From CAZAGD01 sp049699975 (GTDB taxonomy: Bacteria; Desulfobacterota; SM23-61): a DNA stretch of 16,905 nt. Positions 7,167-14,412 of this stretch are shown here, one piece after another; positions within the stretch are counted from its first letter, which is position 1; each line of letters begins with the position of its first letter. The DNA is taken from the NCBI GenBank assembly GCA_049699975.1, contig JBNAWB010000066.1:1-16905 (forward strand), in the 5' to 3' direction. The translations under genes and the position numbers were made by a program. The notes under the pieces are model-generated. The model saw only the letters and a program-made list of their open reading frames with translations. It was not told the origin of the DNA and did not search any database.

Positions 7167-8009
7167 AAGTTTTAATTTTCCAGAGGCTAATAAATTATGG
7201 AAGAGGTTTTTGAAAATGGGGAATTGGCCGCCGAAAACTTCCGCTCCATGATGGCTTAGGCAATTTCCTAACATTTGCCGGGCAATGAAATAGCCAACTC
7301 GGGGAGGAAGGCCAGCCCGCTCATCCCCAGAGCCAAATAAAATTGGGATGAGTTTAGACGAAGCCAAATCAGCTCCTGCCAAAACTAAAAGAGTTTCTTG
7401 GTTTTCTCTACACCAGCGAAGACGTTCAGGAGTAAGGAAGAGATGGCGATGAAGAGGAATTTCGGGAAGAACTGCTTCGCTGAAAAAAACAGCCAACCCC
7501 TCACTGATTATAGAATATAGAAGGGGTTTTTCTTTTTGCGGAAAAAATTTTTGCAAAGAAGGCCACAGCGCACAATGACCATATTCATGGGCTAAGAGAA
7601 GGGAAAAATCTCGAAAATCTTTAAAGCGTTCTAACCCCAAGGCAATGGCCGGTGCCCCAGAGATTTCTAAGGTGGTACCATCAGCGCTAAAGAAACCAAC
7701 AAAAAGATACACATCTGGTTCTGGATTTAGGGGCAAGACTCTTTGGCATTTTTGCAAAGTTTCTTCAGCCAATTGCGCTGGATCATAAGCCTGAATTAAA
7801 CCCTTGAGTTGGCCATAATCGCCTTCTTTAATTTGAAGAACCCTCTCCTTAATAAGCTCAGGATCAAATAGACTAAACCTTTCCCAATAAGCTGCCAAAA
7901 AATTAGCATGGGGTTTAAGATAAAATTCTTGGAAAGAAGACCAAGGGTCGCCCTTTTTCATCTCTTCTAAGAATTTAAAAAAGTCAAGGTATAAGCGCTT
8001 TATAGCCAT
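7164..8009 (-). CDS. Putative cytosolic gluzincin-type zinc metalloprotease, DUF2268-like
   Basis: The 281-residue protein has no signal peptide or membrane segment. A zinc-binding motif HEYGH lies at residues 141-145 in LLLAHEYGHCALW. A candidate third ligand E170 lies in SIISEGLAVFFSE, 25 residues after the second histidine, as in gluzincins. The downstream GLPPRVGYFIARQML (233-247) resembles the P-x-x-GY-x-I block that follows the EGLA glutamate in DUF2268 'predicted Zn-dependent protease' proteins; I assign that family by pattern only. YLFVGFFSADGTTLEISGAPA, before the motif, probably forms the edge-strand sheet. It sits 9 bp after ispH-ubiA and 14 bp before the helicase, so it is almost certainly cotranscribed. 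The start context (TAAGAAATGGC) lacks a clear Shine-Dalgarno sequence, as does the gene before it. Substrate and role are unknown. Confidence 0.7.
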   Translation of the reverse strand: MAIKRLYLDFFKFLEEMKKGDPWSSFQEFYLKPHANFLAAYWERFSLFDPELIKERVLQIKEGDYGQLKGLIQAYDPAQLAEETLQKCQRVLPLNPEPDVYLFVGFFSADGTTLEISGAPAIALGLERFKDFRDFSLLLAHEYGHCALWPSLQKFFPQKEKPLLYSIISEGLAVFFSEAVLPEIPLHRHLFLTPERLRWCRENQETLLVLAGADLASSKLIPILFGSGDERAGLPPRVGYFIARQMLGNCLSHHGAEVFGGQFPIFKNLFHNLLASGKLKL

Positions 8010-8018
8010 TTCTTATAT

Positions 8019-9776
8019 TCAGTTTAATAAGAACCAGATTAAGCCCAAAAATCCGGCGAAGATTAAACTACCATCTACTACTCCTTCAAACAAAAATCCT
8101 AACCCTAAAATCTGCTCTCGATATAAGAAATAATAAATTACCACATAGGCGAGGGAAGTGAGAAATAAAAAAGTAATCGGAGAAGTCCATTTTAAAATAG
8201 GCGCCAGAATTAATACTCCTCCGAGCAGGAAAAGAAGACTAACTGTCAAAATTTGCGTCTTTCTCCTTCCTAAGACAATAGGAATCGTTTCTTTGCCCAC
8301 CAGCAGATCTCCTTGAATATCTTTGAAGTCATAAAGAGTGGTACGCACAAAAACTAAAATCGTGCTGAAGAGAAAAGCTACATAAGCTGCTGGCCCTAAT
8401 ATACTTTCTTGGGCTAAAGGAGGGAGGAGCGAGGTAACTATTCCCCAGGCTAACGCCACAAATACTGTCTTCGAACCAGGGATATCTTTTAATTTTTGAT
8501 AGCGAAGTAACCGTCCTTCGCGCCGCGGGAGAAGAGGAATATTATAGAGCAATCCCAGGCCCGAAATGGCTAATAGCAAGAAGAAGGGCAAGATTCCTTG
8601 GTACCAGGTGAGTACTAAGGCGACCATAGCTGATAAGATTCCTGCTCCGATCATAATTTGACCGTATCGCTCATAAAACTCTGTTCGGCCTGGTTGATTA
8701 AATCTCTCTGAAGGCTTATCGGCTAAACGATTTAACACGTGCATGGAGAAGACATAAAGGGCAGCAATAATTGACCAAGATAATTTGGGGGTTAATCCTT
8801 GGATAAGCATACTGGCAAAAGTAAGAAAGCCGGCCCCACAAGCCAAAAGCAGATAACTGATCGTAAGAAAACGGGCAAATTTTTCTAAAAAGCTGCTTAT
8901 CCTCCTTGGCTCAGATAAACTTTTTAGACGCTCCACAACTTTTAAGATCAACCAATTGGGAGTAGAAGCACCGGCCGTAACGCCGATTTCAGAAAATTGG
9001 GAAAGTTTTTTTAAGTCCAATTCTTCTTCTGTTTCCACATGAAAAGTGGGAATCCCAGTTTCTTCAGCAATTTTGGCCAGACGACGGGTATTGCCGCTAC
9101 CTTTTCCACCAACCACAACCATAGCCTGAACTTTGTGGGCTAAGTCCATAACTTCTCTTTGGCGGCGCTGTGTTGATTCGCAAATTGTATGGAAAATTTC
9201 TGCGCCTGGAAATTTATTGCGGACGGCTGCGGCCAATTCCGCAAATTTTTTTTCATCTTGCGTAGTTTGCGCCACCAGACAAACTTTTTCCATGGCGGGA
9301 AGCTTGTCCACTTCCTCAAGGGAATTAATAATATACCCTCGGCCTTGGGCGAATCCGAGAAGACCTATTACTTCCGCATGATCCTTCTCTCCCAGGATAA
9401 TAATATTATATCCTTTGGTTGCATATCTTTTGATGATTCCTTGGACTTTGCCTACATGGGGGCAAGTAGCGTTTAAAATGTTTACGCCAACATTCTTGAT
9501 TTTTTGATATTCTTCAGGAGGTAAGCCGTGGGCGCGGATGATAACAGTTACAGGTTTTTCATTAGCAGAATTTAGAAGGGTAGGGTCTATATCTTTTGCT
9601 TCCAGGGTCTTTAGCCCTTTCTGCTTTAAAATTTCCAGAACCTGGGGGTTGTGAATGAGCGGGCCGTAAGTATAAAGGGAGCCATTTTTTTTTAAAGCCG
9701 CATCCAGGGCCATATCCATGGCTCGCCGCACGCCCATACAGAATCCCGCTGTTTTCGCTAATTTAACCCTGGCCAT
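8019..9776 (-). CDS. ispH: IspH (HMBPP reductase) fused to a UbiA-family membrane prenyltransferase
   Basis: A 585-residue two-domain protein. Residues 1-285 are IspH, which reduces HMBPP to IPP and DMAPP in the last MEP-pathway step. The three [4Fe-4S] cysteines are C13 (AGFCMGVRRA), C105 (NATCPHV) and C199 (HTICEST). Active-site residues are H42, H83 (RAHG), H133 with catalytic E135 (KDHAEVIG), T171/T172 (AQTT), S227/N229 (GSGNTRRL) and S271 (AGASTP). Residues about 300-585 form a UbiA domain with roughly nine membrane helices. The second metal motif DFKDIQGD (483-490) is intact. The first reads NRLADKPSE (349-357) instead of NDxxDxxxD. UbiA enzymes transfer a prenyl chain to an aromatic or polar acceptor; the acceptor here is unknown. 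The single frame has no stop or frameshift between domains. It leads a unit with the metalloprotease and helicase genes. Confidence 0.93.
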   Translation of the reverse strand: MARVKLAKTAGFCMGVRRAMDMALDAALKKNGSLYTYGPLIHNPQVLEILKQKGLKTLEAKDIDPTLLNSANEKPVTVIIRAHGLPPEEYQKIKNVGVNILNATCPHVGKVQGIIKRYATKGYNIIILGEKDHAEVIGLLGFAQGRGYIINSLEEVDKLPAMEKVCLVAQTTQDEKKFAELAAAVRNKFPGAEIFHTICESTQRRQREVMDLAHKVQAMVVVGGKGSGNTRRLAKIAEETGIPTFHVETEEELDLKKLSQFSEIGVTAGASTPNWLILKVVERLKSLSEPRRISSFLEKFARFLTISYLLLACGAGFLTFASMLIQGLTPKLSWSIIAALYVFSMHVLNRLADKPSERFNQPGRTEFYERYGQIMIGAGILSAMVALVLTWYQGILPFFLLLAISGLGLLYNIPLLPRREGRLLRYQKLKDIPGSKTVFVALAWGIVTSLLPPLAQESILGPAAYVAFLFSTILVFVRTTLYDFKDIQGDLLVGKETIPIVLGRRKTQILTVSLLFLLGGVLILAPILKWTSPITFLFLTSLAYVVIYYFLYREQILGLGFLFEGVVDGSLIFAGFLGLIWFLLN

Positions 9777-10013
9777 TTCTTATTTTCGCTTTTCTGCTCT
9801 TTCTTATTCTCGCGTTTTCTCTTTCCGTAGGCCTTTTTAATCTCCCCCATCCTATCTTTAGTAATGAAGGACAAAACCCTCTTCTTAAAAAGACTCTGCC
9901 ATAACCCTTTTATTCCATCTCCTCTTCCATTTTTAAGAAAGAGAGGAAGACCTCCTCCTTCTTGTTCCTGGAAATTTCAAAATGGCATTTTGGTGCACAT
10001 TTTCTAAAGCAGA

Positions 10014-10069
10014 GTAGGGCAAGGGCTTGTCCCTTGCCAAACCCGGCAAGCCATAAAGGCTTGCCCTAC
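10014..10069. repeat. Double-hairpin element with GTAGGGCAAG outer arms (copy 1)
   Basis: Two perfect 8-bp stems sit side by side: GGCAAGGG/CCCTTGCC with a five-base loop, and GGCAAGCC/GGCTTGCC with an ATAAA loop. The outer ends GTAGGGCAAG and CTTGCCCTAC are also complementary, so a single long hairpin or cruciform is an alternative fold. A diverged copy lies at 16802-16859 and a 22-bp short form at 3811-3832. Confidence 0.8.
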
Positions 10070-10162
10070 AAATTGATAAGCATATTTAAGCCGCCCTCGC
10101 TTTGCGGAAAATCGCTGGCAAGTTTTGAACATCTTCTTCTCCTGCTGATGTTTCTTCATTCA

Positions 10163-10198
10163 GGCCTGCCTTTGGCCAGCCTCCGGCCTGCCTCTGGC
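10163..10198. repeat. Short GC-rich tandem repeat, 22-bp period
   Basis: GGCCTGCCTTTGGCCAGCCTCC is followed at once by GGCCTGCCTCTGGC, that is, one full and one partial unit. It stands out as GC-rich in an A+T-rich gap. No coding role is supported. Confidence 0.5.
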
Positions 10199-10295
10199 TC
10201 TCTCTCACCATTGGGACACAGTCTTGCAGGGGAGAGGCAAGGCGAGGGGAGGAAAATTTTCTTGAAAGACTTTGCGACCCAATCTCAAAGGAAGA

Positions 10296-10340
10296 TTTCC
10301 CTCTCCACTCCTCTCCCCGTGGGGAGAGGCAGGGGAGAAA
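10296..10340. repeat. Palindromic CCTCTCCCC/GGGGAGAGG element
   Basis: The core CCTCTCCCC-GT-GGGGAGAGG is a perfect 9-bp inverted repeat. Outer TTTCCCTC and AGGGGAGAAA are nearly complementary. A decayed relative (GGGGAGAGGCAAGG) lies just to the left at about 10230-10244. Same family as 4679-4743 and 16104-16270. Confidence 0.75.
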
Positions 10341-10476
10341 TTTATAGCTTTTATAAAAAAGATTAGCGGATTAATGTTATTGTGTCAACATGCTCGATTA
10401 AAGGTATATTGGCATAAGGGAGCAATGAGCAACAAGAAAATTGCGGGATCCAAGTTGCGAGTTATTCTGAGATTAA

Positions 10477-10580
10477 ATTGCAAAGCGCAGAGCGCATGGC
10501 GCAAAGCAATTCTTTTAATCTTATGGAGTCTTGAAAGTTATTTATGCGCTGTGACCTCTGCGTGCTCTGTGGCAAATAAA
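10477..10580. repeat. Inverted pair of CGCAGAG/CCACAGAG-type repeats
   Basis: The left arm (10477-10512) contains GCAAAGCGCAGAGCGCATGG. The right arm (10543-10580), read on the minus strand, contains GCCACAGAGCACGCAGAGG. They face each other across about 30 bp. The right arm matches the family at 14309-14404 and 16474-16646; the left arm is more diverged. Confidence 0.5.
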
Positions 10581-10630
10581 TTAACCCTACCCACCCTCCC
10601 CTTAAATAAGGGGAGGTGAGGAGGGGTTAA
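10581..10630. repeat. CCCCTTAA palindrome abutting the pilY1 stop, possible 3' hairpin
   Basis: CTCCCCTTA and TAAGGGGAG flank an AA centre within outer TTAACCC and GGGTTAA arms. It begins two bases beyond the pilY1 TAA (10635-10633), so in the pilY1 transcript it forms a stable hairpin at the very end. There is no clean U-tract after it; a terminator or a 3'-end protector is possible but unproven. Confidence 0.6.
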
Positions 10631-10632
10631 GT

Positions 10633-13600
10633 TTATTCTAACCTTCTATCTTTCCAGTAAAGAATATTTGTTCTGCTGGATAAAGTTGGCGGATCAAAAT
10701 TCACTCGTTGGGTACTTGCACTTATTCCCGATCCGCCGCTTACCGTAACATAAAGGTCAGGGGGCATGGCTCCTAAAGGTTTAAAGGATATGACAGGCGT
10801 AGTGGCAATCCCAGTTCCAATATCGATACTTCTCACTGGGGTAGTTGAACCGCCACCGCCACCTCCACCCCCACCTCCACTTGTAGTTAAGACTCCAGCT
10901 CCGGTAGTATAATTTACCCCATATAATTTGGCTGAGCCGGCTTGACTACAAGGGTCACCTCCTGAAGGAGGAACATAGGAAGTAAAGTAAACAACCCCTC
11001 CAAAGACAGTGGGATCTGATAATATTTTTTCTCCACTTCCGGCAAGATTTATATACCAACCATGCTTATTAGGGGCGTCTGTATAAGTACTGGAAGTAAT
11101 ATTATCCAGATCGTTGATATTATAAGTGGTGGTCCGATCATTGTCTTTTAGGGCATAAAATTTTTCCTGAGCATTAGCAGCAGTGGGATCGGTTTTTTCT
11201 CCTGTGCCCCAGTAAACCCACAAATTACCATTTACATCCTTAGCTACAGCAGGAGTGCCGAAAATTGGCCTAATCACTCCTGTAGAAGCTTGGAACAAAT
11301 ATCCGCCACTCCAGTTAGAAGTATTACAAGTTGCTCCCTGGGCATTAGTACAAAATTTAAACCGCCACAAGCTTCCCCCAAGATCGCCAATATAAGCAGT
11401 GTCTATAAATCCGTCGTTATCAGCGTCCACAATAGCAGGGGAAGCAGGGAGACTATAATTCATATTTGAATTATTTGCGCGTGTATAGCTCCAGAGAATG
11501 GAACCATCACTTAAATCCACTACATAAAATCCTTTTCCACGGGTATCGCATCCTCCTCCGCCAGCACAATCAGAGGCATTATATCCGGCGCCAACAAATC
11601 CAACCCATTTTTCATTTCCGTTAATCTTTACGCGCCCTACAGCAAATTTGCTCCAGGGCTGACCCAAGTAAGGGGCTAAGGAAGAATCAGGAGAAATTTT
11701 CCACTTGAAAACAGGATTTAAAGTGTCAGTCACATCAAAGGCATAATATCCACAATAATTTGAATAAGTAGAAGAATACGCAGAACTAAAACCTGAATCG
11801 CAATAGGCAGATGAACTCCATAAATTTGAACTTACCCCTCTCCCTAACCCAAATATTAATAGAGTCTTCCAATCAGAGGCTGATTTACTTGTTCCACTAC
11901 CTGAGCCTAACCAGACATCAGCAACAGTGACTGGCCCATCCACAAAATATTGGTGAAGAAGCCCTGTGGGGTGAGCAGAGTGGGCAATGTTTTTTAGTTT
12001 GGAAAGAATATTGGGTGGAATAAAACTCCAAGCTTCGCTGCCATTAGAAGTAAGGAAAGCATGAAATTGCCCGTCATTGGCTCCAACTACGACTATACGC
12101 AAACCATTCGAAGAAGTGCGGGATTTACTTGCTCGGAAAGTAGCGAAAGCATTATTGGCATCCTTTAGATCTTCAAAGAAAGAAGAGGGTGTTCCAATAG
12201 TAACCGGATTTGAGTGGAATATATCTCCTAATTTCCACAGATCCGGATTATAAGCTGATTCACCGCGGATATAATTTACAATAGCGTCTCTTTCAGCATC
12301 CGTAGTAACATCAAAATATGTTCTGTTGATAGAAGTAGTGAAATCGGTAAGACTACCTCCTATTAAAGTTTTAATTGAGCGACTGGAAGCAGAAGTGCTT
12401 TGTAATACAGTTCCAGCATCCCATACCTCACTGCCCACACTTCCATCACTGTTAATTGTGTATTTTTTGAGATGGCCGAGCCAGAAAGGATCATTATTCA
12501 TGGGTTGGAAGGAGGCTTCATAAAGATGATTTTCATCATGAGTTCTCTGGGAAGAAACAGAAGCCAAAGAGAAGGAGTAAGTCGCTTCTCTAATCATCTC
12601 AATGGCTTGCCTTAAGGCAACTGAAAGCTCACTGGCACTTGTAGCTAAGAAGGCATACCCAGAAAGGGGAATTTCACCAGGATCATTAGAGGTGGCATAA
12701 TAATGATCCCCATCGCCTTCAATATTATGATGGGAAGTTGAAGAGCTTTGACAACTGGTCACTGAAGAGGGGTTATAAGCACTCGTATCGCCTGAGTTAG
12801 CTACAAGAGGATTGTCCGTTCCACCATAATACGCGGCCCAATTCAGGGTATTTCTCAAATAGTGAGGCATAGGATTGCCAAATCCAATCACAAAAACTTT
12901 ATATCCGGCATCCGCCAATGCTTTAGCTTTGGCTACAGTTTCGCGCCTTCTTTTATATTGATCTTCTTGATTTTCAGACCCACTGCCCGAGCAAGCATAA
13001 GTATCTGCTCCATCAGTTATGAGAATTACAAATTTTTGCCGGCAATCACGAGCGCTATCCTGGGATTTGTGGTAATCAAGGTAAAGCTTGGCTTCATGCA
13101 AAGCGGCAGCTAAAGGAGTACCTCCATCAGCGGACTCACCACTTATGCTGCTGGAAGAACTGCTTGTAGGTGAACAGCTTGTACTGTTGTTGCAATAAAT
13201 GCGACTATATCTTGTACCGATAGCCTTAATAAGAGTATTGCAGCCTCCAGAATAACTGTAAATCCCCCTTTGTTCATCACTGGAGGAAGAGCAGTTATAA
13301 AACCTCATATAACCGAAGCGAATATTCATATTTTGTTCATCGCTATTATTAATAACATTATCATTATTATCATCGAGAATATCGAAAAGAGCTCTTTTAG
13401 CAATAGCCAGCCGGCTGCAATCCGTGGAATAGCCAGGCTGGCTGGTTGTATAAAAAGGACCGGTGCAGGATGAATTACTGTATTTGGGAACTGTTCCGTA
13501 AGGATTAATACACCAAGCATAGGTGTAGCTACCCGTAGGAGAATCATAGTATGCTCGCCCAGATTGACCGCTTACTCGTTCGGGGCATGCGGATGATGGA

Positions 13601-13794
13601 GCAGTATTTGTGTACATTACTTCTCCACCTGGCGTCCAGAGCATGCTTCCTGAAAGATCAAGCACCAGAAGGGTGTCAGGGGCTACTGTGGTAAATAAGC
13701 CTGATTCGTCTTCTTGAGCTTTGGCATTTGGGCATATTAAAATTAGGTTAATTAAGGAAATTAAGATTATGAATATATTTTTCAAGAGTTTCAT
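10633..13794 (-). CDS. pilY1: PilY1-family type IV pilus tip adhesin/assembly protein
   Basis: About 1053 residues from ATG 13794 (numbers below count from an in-frame GTG three codons upstream). After a signal peptide ending NAKA|QED comes a von Willebrand factor A domain with a full MIDAS: DLSGS (D49, S51, S53), T229 in GGTPLAAAL and D264 in LITDGAD. An EF-hand-like loop DDNNDNVINNSDE (144-156) is inserted in it. The C-terminal half is the PilY1 beta-propeller: VVVGANDGQFHAF, YFVDGPVTVADVW, LLIFGLGRGV, YYAFDVTD and the calcium loop DADNDGFID (793-801). A ten-glycine run (976-985) precedes the last segment. PilY1 is the large tip subunit that primes type IV pili, counters PilT retraction through calcium binding, and contributes to adhesion and surface sensing. 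It is the last gene of the minor-pilin operon, 21 bp after pilX. Confidence 0.93.
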   Translation of the reverse strand: MKLLKNIFIILISLINLILICPNAKAQEDESGLFTTVAPDTLLVLDLSGSMLWTPGGEVMYTNTAPSSACPERVSGQSGRAYYDSPTGSYTYAWCINPYGTVPKYSNSSCTGPFYTTSQPGYSTDCSRLAIAKRALFDILDDNNDNVINNSDEQNMNIRFGYMRFYNCSSSSDEQRGIYSYSGGCNTLIKAIGTRYSRIYCNNSTSCSPTSSSSSSISGESADGGTPLAAALHEAKLYLDYHKSQDSARDCRQKFVILITDGADTYACSGSGSENQEDQYKRRRETVAKAKALADAGYKVFVIGFGNPMPHYLRNTLNWAAYYGGTDNPLVANSGDTSAYNPSSVTSCQSSSTSHHNIEGDGDHYYATSNDPGEIPLSGYAFLATSASELSVALRQAIEMIREATYSFSLASVSSQRTHDENHLYEASFQPMNNDPFWLGHLKKYTINSDGSVGSEVWDAGTVLQSTSASSRSIKTLIGGSLTDFTTSINRTYFDVTTDAERDAIVNYIRGESAYNPDLWKLGDIFHSNPVTIGTPSSFFEDLKDANNAFATFRASKSRTSSNGLRIVVVGANDGQFHAFLTSNGSEAWSFIPPNILSKLKNIAHSAHPTGLLHQYFVDGPVTVADVWLGSGSGTSKSASDWKTLLIFGLGRGVSSNLWSSSAYCDSGFSSAYSSTYSNYCGYYAFDVTDTLNPVFKWKISPDSSLAPYLGQPWSKFAVGRVKINGNEKWVGFVGAGYNASDCAGGGGCDTRGKGFYVVDLSDGSILWSYTRANNSNMNYSLPASPAIVDADNDGFIDTAYIGDLGGSLWRFKFCTNAQGATCNTSNWSGGYLFQASTGVIRPIFGTPAVAKDVNGNLWVYWGTGEKTDPTAANAQEKFYALKDNDRTTTYNINDLDNITSSTYTDAPNKHGWYINLAGSGEKILSDPTVFGGVVYFTSYVPPSGGDPCSQAGSAKLYGVNYTTGAGVLTTSGGGGGGGGGGSTTPVRSIDIGTGIATTPVISFKPLGAMPPDLYVTVSGGSGISASTQRVNFDPPTLSSRTNILYWKDRRLE

Positions 13795-13799
13795 AATTA

Positions 13800-13807
13800 C
13801 CACCTCT
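13800..13807 (-). promoter_or_regulatory. Ribosome binding site AGAGGTGG deciding the pilY1 start
   Basis: Read on the minus strand, GAGGTG (13806-13801) matches the anti-Shine-Dalgarno strongly and lies six bases before ATG 13794. The upstream in-frame GTG at 13803 is itself part of this site, so it is unlikely to be the start. The ATG product also has a cleaner signal peptide (MKLLKN then the hydrophobic core). Confidence 0.75.
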
Positions 13808-13815
13808 TTATTAAT

Positions 13816-14286
13816 TCATCTATAGAGAGTTGAAATTTCAACTGGGCCATAACCGACTCCAACATCTATTTGGACCATGCTGTTGTACCTTGTGTTCCTT
13901 CCGGTAACGCGGGCAATAAATCTTTCTTGACCCCATTGTTGTCCTCCCCCGATAGCATAGCCTGGTAAGGGTACAGTAGAAGGCCCGGAAGTTGGGCGAG
14001 CCGGAGCTCCTATGGTATATCGCGAGTCAGGATCATTAGTTGCATCTACTTGCTGATCTGATAAAGCGGAGCCAGAAAGGTTCGCCGGATCCAGAATCTG
14101 CGTTAACCTGTGAATTCCTGCCTCTGCCGCAGCAAAAGCTTTCTTTTCGCCAACTAAACGCCCACTGATGCGGATATCCTGCGTGGAAACAGTAAAAACT
14201 AAGATACCTACGGCAGTAAGTACCCAGATGGTTAACAAAGCAGCTATCAAAGCAAACCCATTTTCTTTTTTATTAATTATTTTCAT
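13816..14286 (-). CDS. pilX: PilX-type minor pilin
   Basis: 156 residues from ATG 14286, which has GGAG four bases upstream. The frame stays open 15 codons further up, but that extension reads into a repeat element and lacks a ribosome site. The prepilin leader is MKIINKKENG, with processing expected before F (G10|F11), then the hydrophobic helix FALIAALLTIWVLTAVGILV. Position +5 is Ala, not the usual Glu. AFAAAEAGIHRLTQIL is the hallmark of the PilX N-terminal domain. The C-terminal part has short strands and a Gly-rich GYAIGGGQQWGQERF segment. PilX acts with PilV, PilW and PilY1 in the priming and tip complex of type IV pili. It lies 126 bp after pilW, a gap filled by an inverted repeat, and 21 bp before pilY1. 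Confidence 0.85.
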   Translation of the reverse strand: MKIINKKENGFALIAALLTIWVLTAVGILVFTVSTQDIRISGRLVGEKKAFAAAEAGIHRLTQILDPANLSGSALSDQQVDATNDPDSRYTIGAPARPTSGPSTVPLPGYAIGGGQQWGQERFIARVTGRNTRYNSMVQIDVGVGYGPVEISTLYR

Positions 14287-14308
14287 AAAACTCCAACTCC
14301 CAAAATTA

Positions 14309-14404
14309 GCCACAGAGCTCTCAGAGCACACAGAGAATAATTTTATTTTTAAAAAAGATTTTTAAATTTCTTTTTTACTCTGTGCTCTCTGTGTCCTCTG
14401 TGGC
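14309..14404. repeat. Inverted CCACAGAG repeat pair inside the minor-pilin operon
   Basis: The left arm (14309-14340) begins GCCACAGAG and includes CAGAGCACACAGAGAATAA. The right arm (14375-14404) is its approximate reverse complement, TTACTCTGTGCTC through CTCTGTGGC. A 34-bp A+T-rich spacer lies between. The pair fills the pilW-pilX gap and would fold into a long hairpin in the operon mRNA. Related copies lie at 10477-10580 and 16474-16646. Confidence 0.75.
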
Positions 14405-14412
14405 AAATATTT

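Larger units (their letters stand above)
9777..10632. other. 856-bp non-coding, repeat-filled gap upstream of ispH-ubiA and downstream of pilY1
   Basis: No open frame here has protein-like composition or a family motif; the two long plus-strand frames run straight through palindromic repeats. The left 230 bp is pyrimidine-rich on the plus strand and must include the ispH-ubiA promoter, which I cannot place. The rest holds, in order, a double-hairpin element, a GC-rich tandem repeat, a CTCTCCCC palindrome, an inverted CGCAGAG pair and a CCCCTTAA palindrome next to the pilY1 stop. Each is listed separately. Confidence 0.7.

Noticed and set aside
9133..9476. Plus-strand frames of 82 and 95 codons inside ispH
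   Set aside because: They are antisense to conserved IspH active-site sequence, with no ribosome site or family motif.
8019..9776. Two separate genes, ispH and ubiA, merged by an assembly error
   Set aside because: The frame is continuous for 585 codons, and no ribosome site with start codon was noticed at the domain junction near residue 290.
9983..9997. TGGCATTTTGGTGCA as a second sigma-54-like site
   Set aside because: The GG-to-GC spacing is nine bases, not ten, and no plus-strand gene follows.
9962..10619. Two plus-strand open frames of 134 and 115 codons downstream of pilY1
   Set aside because: They run through the double-hairpin, CTCTCCCC and CGCAGAG repeats, have repeat-derived low-complexity composition and match no family.
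13326..13547. 73-codon minus-strand frame with hydrophobic C-terminus inside pilY1
   Set aside because: It is a frame-shifted reading of the PilY1 vWA domain; the hydrophobicity comes from the A+T-rich EF-hand-like codons.
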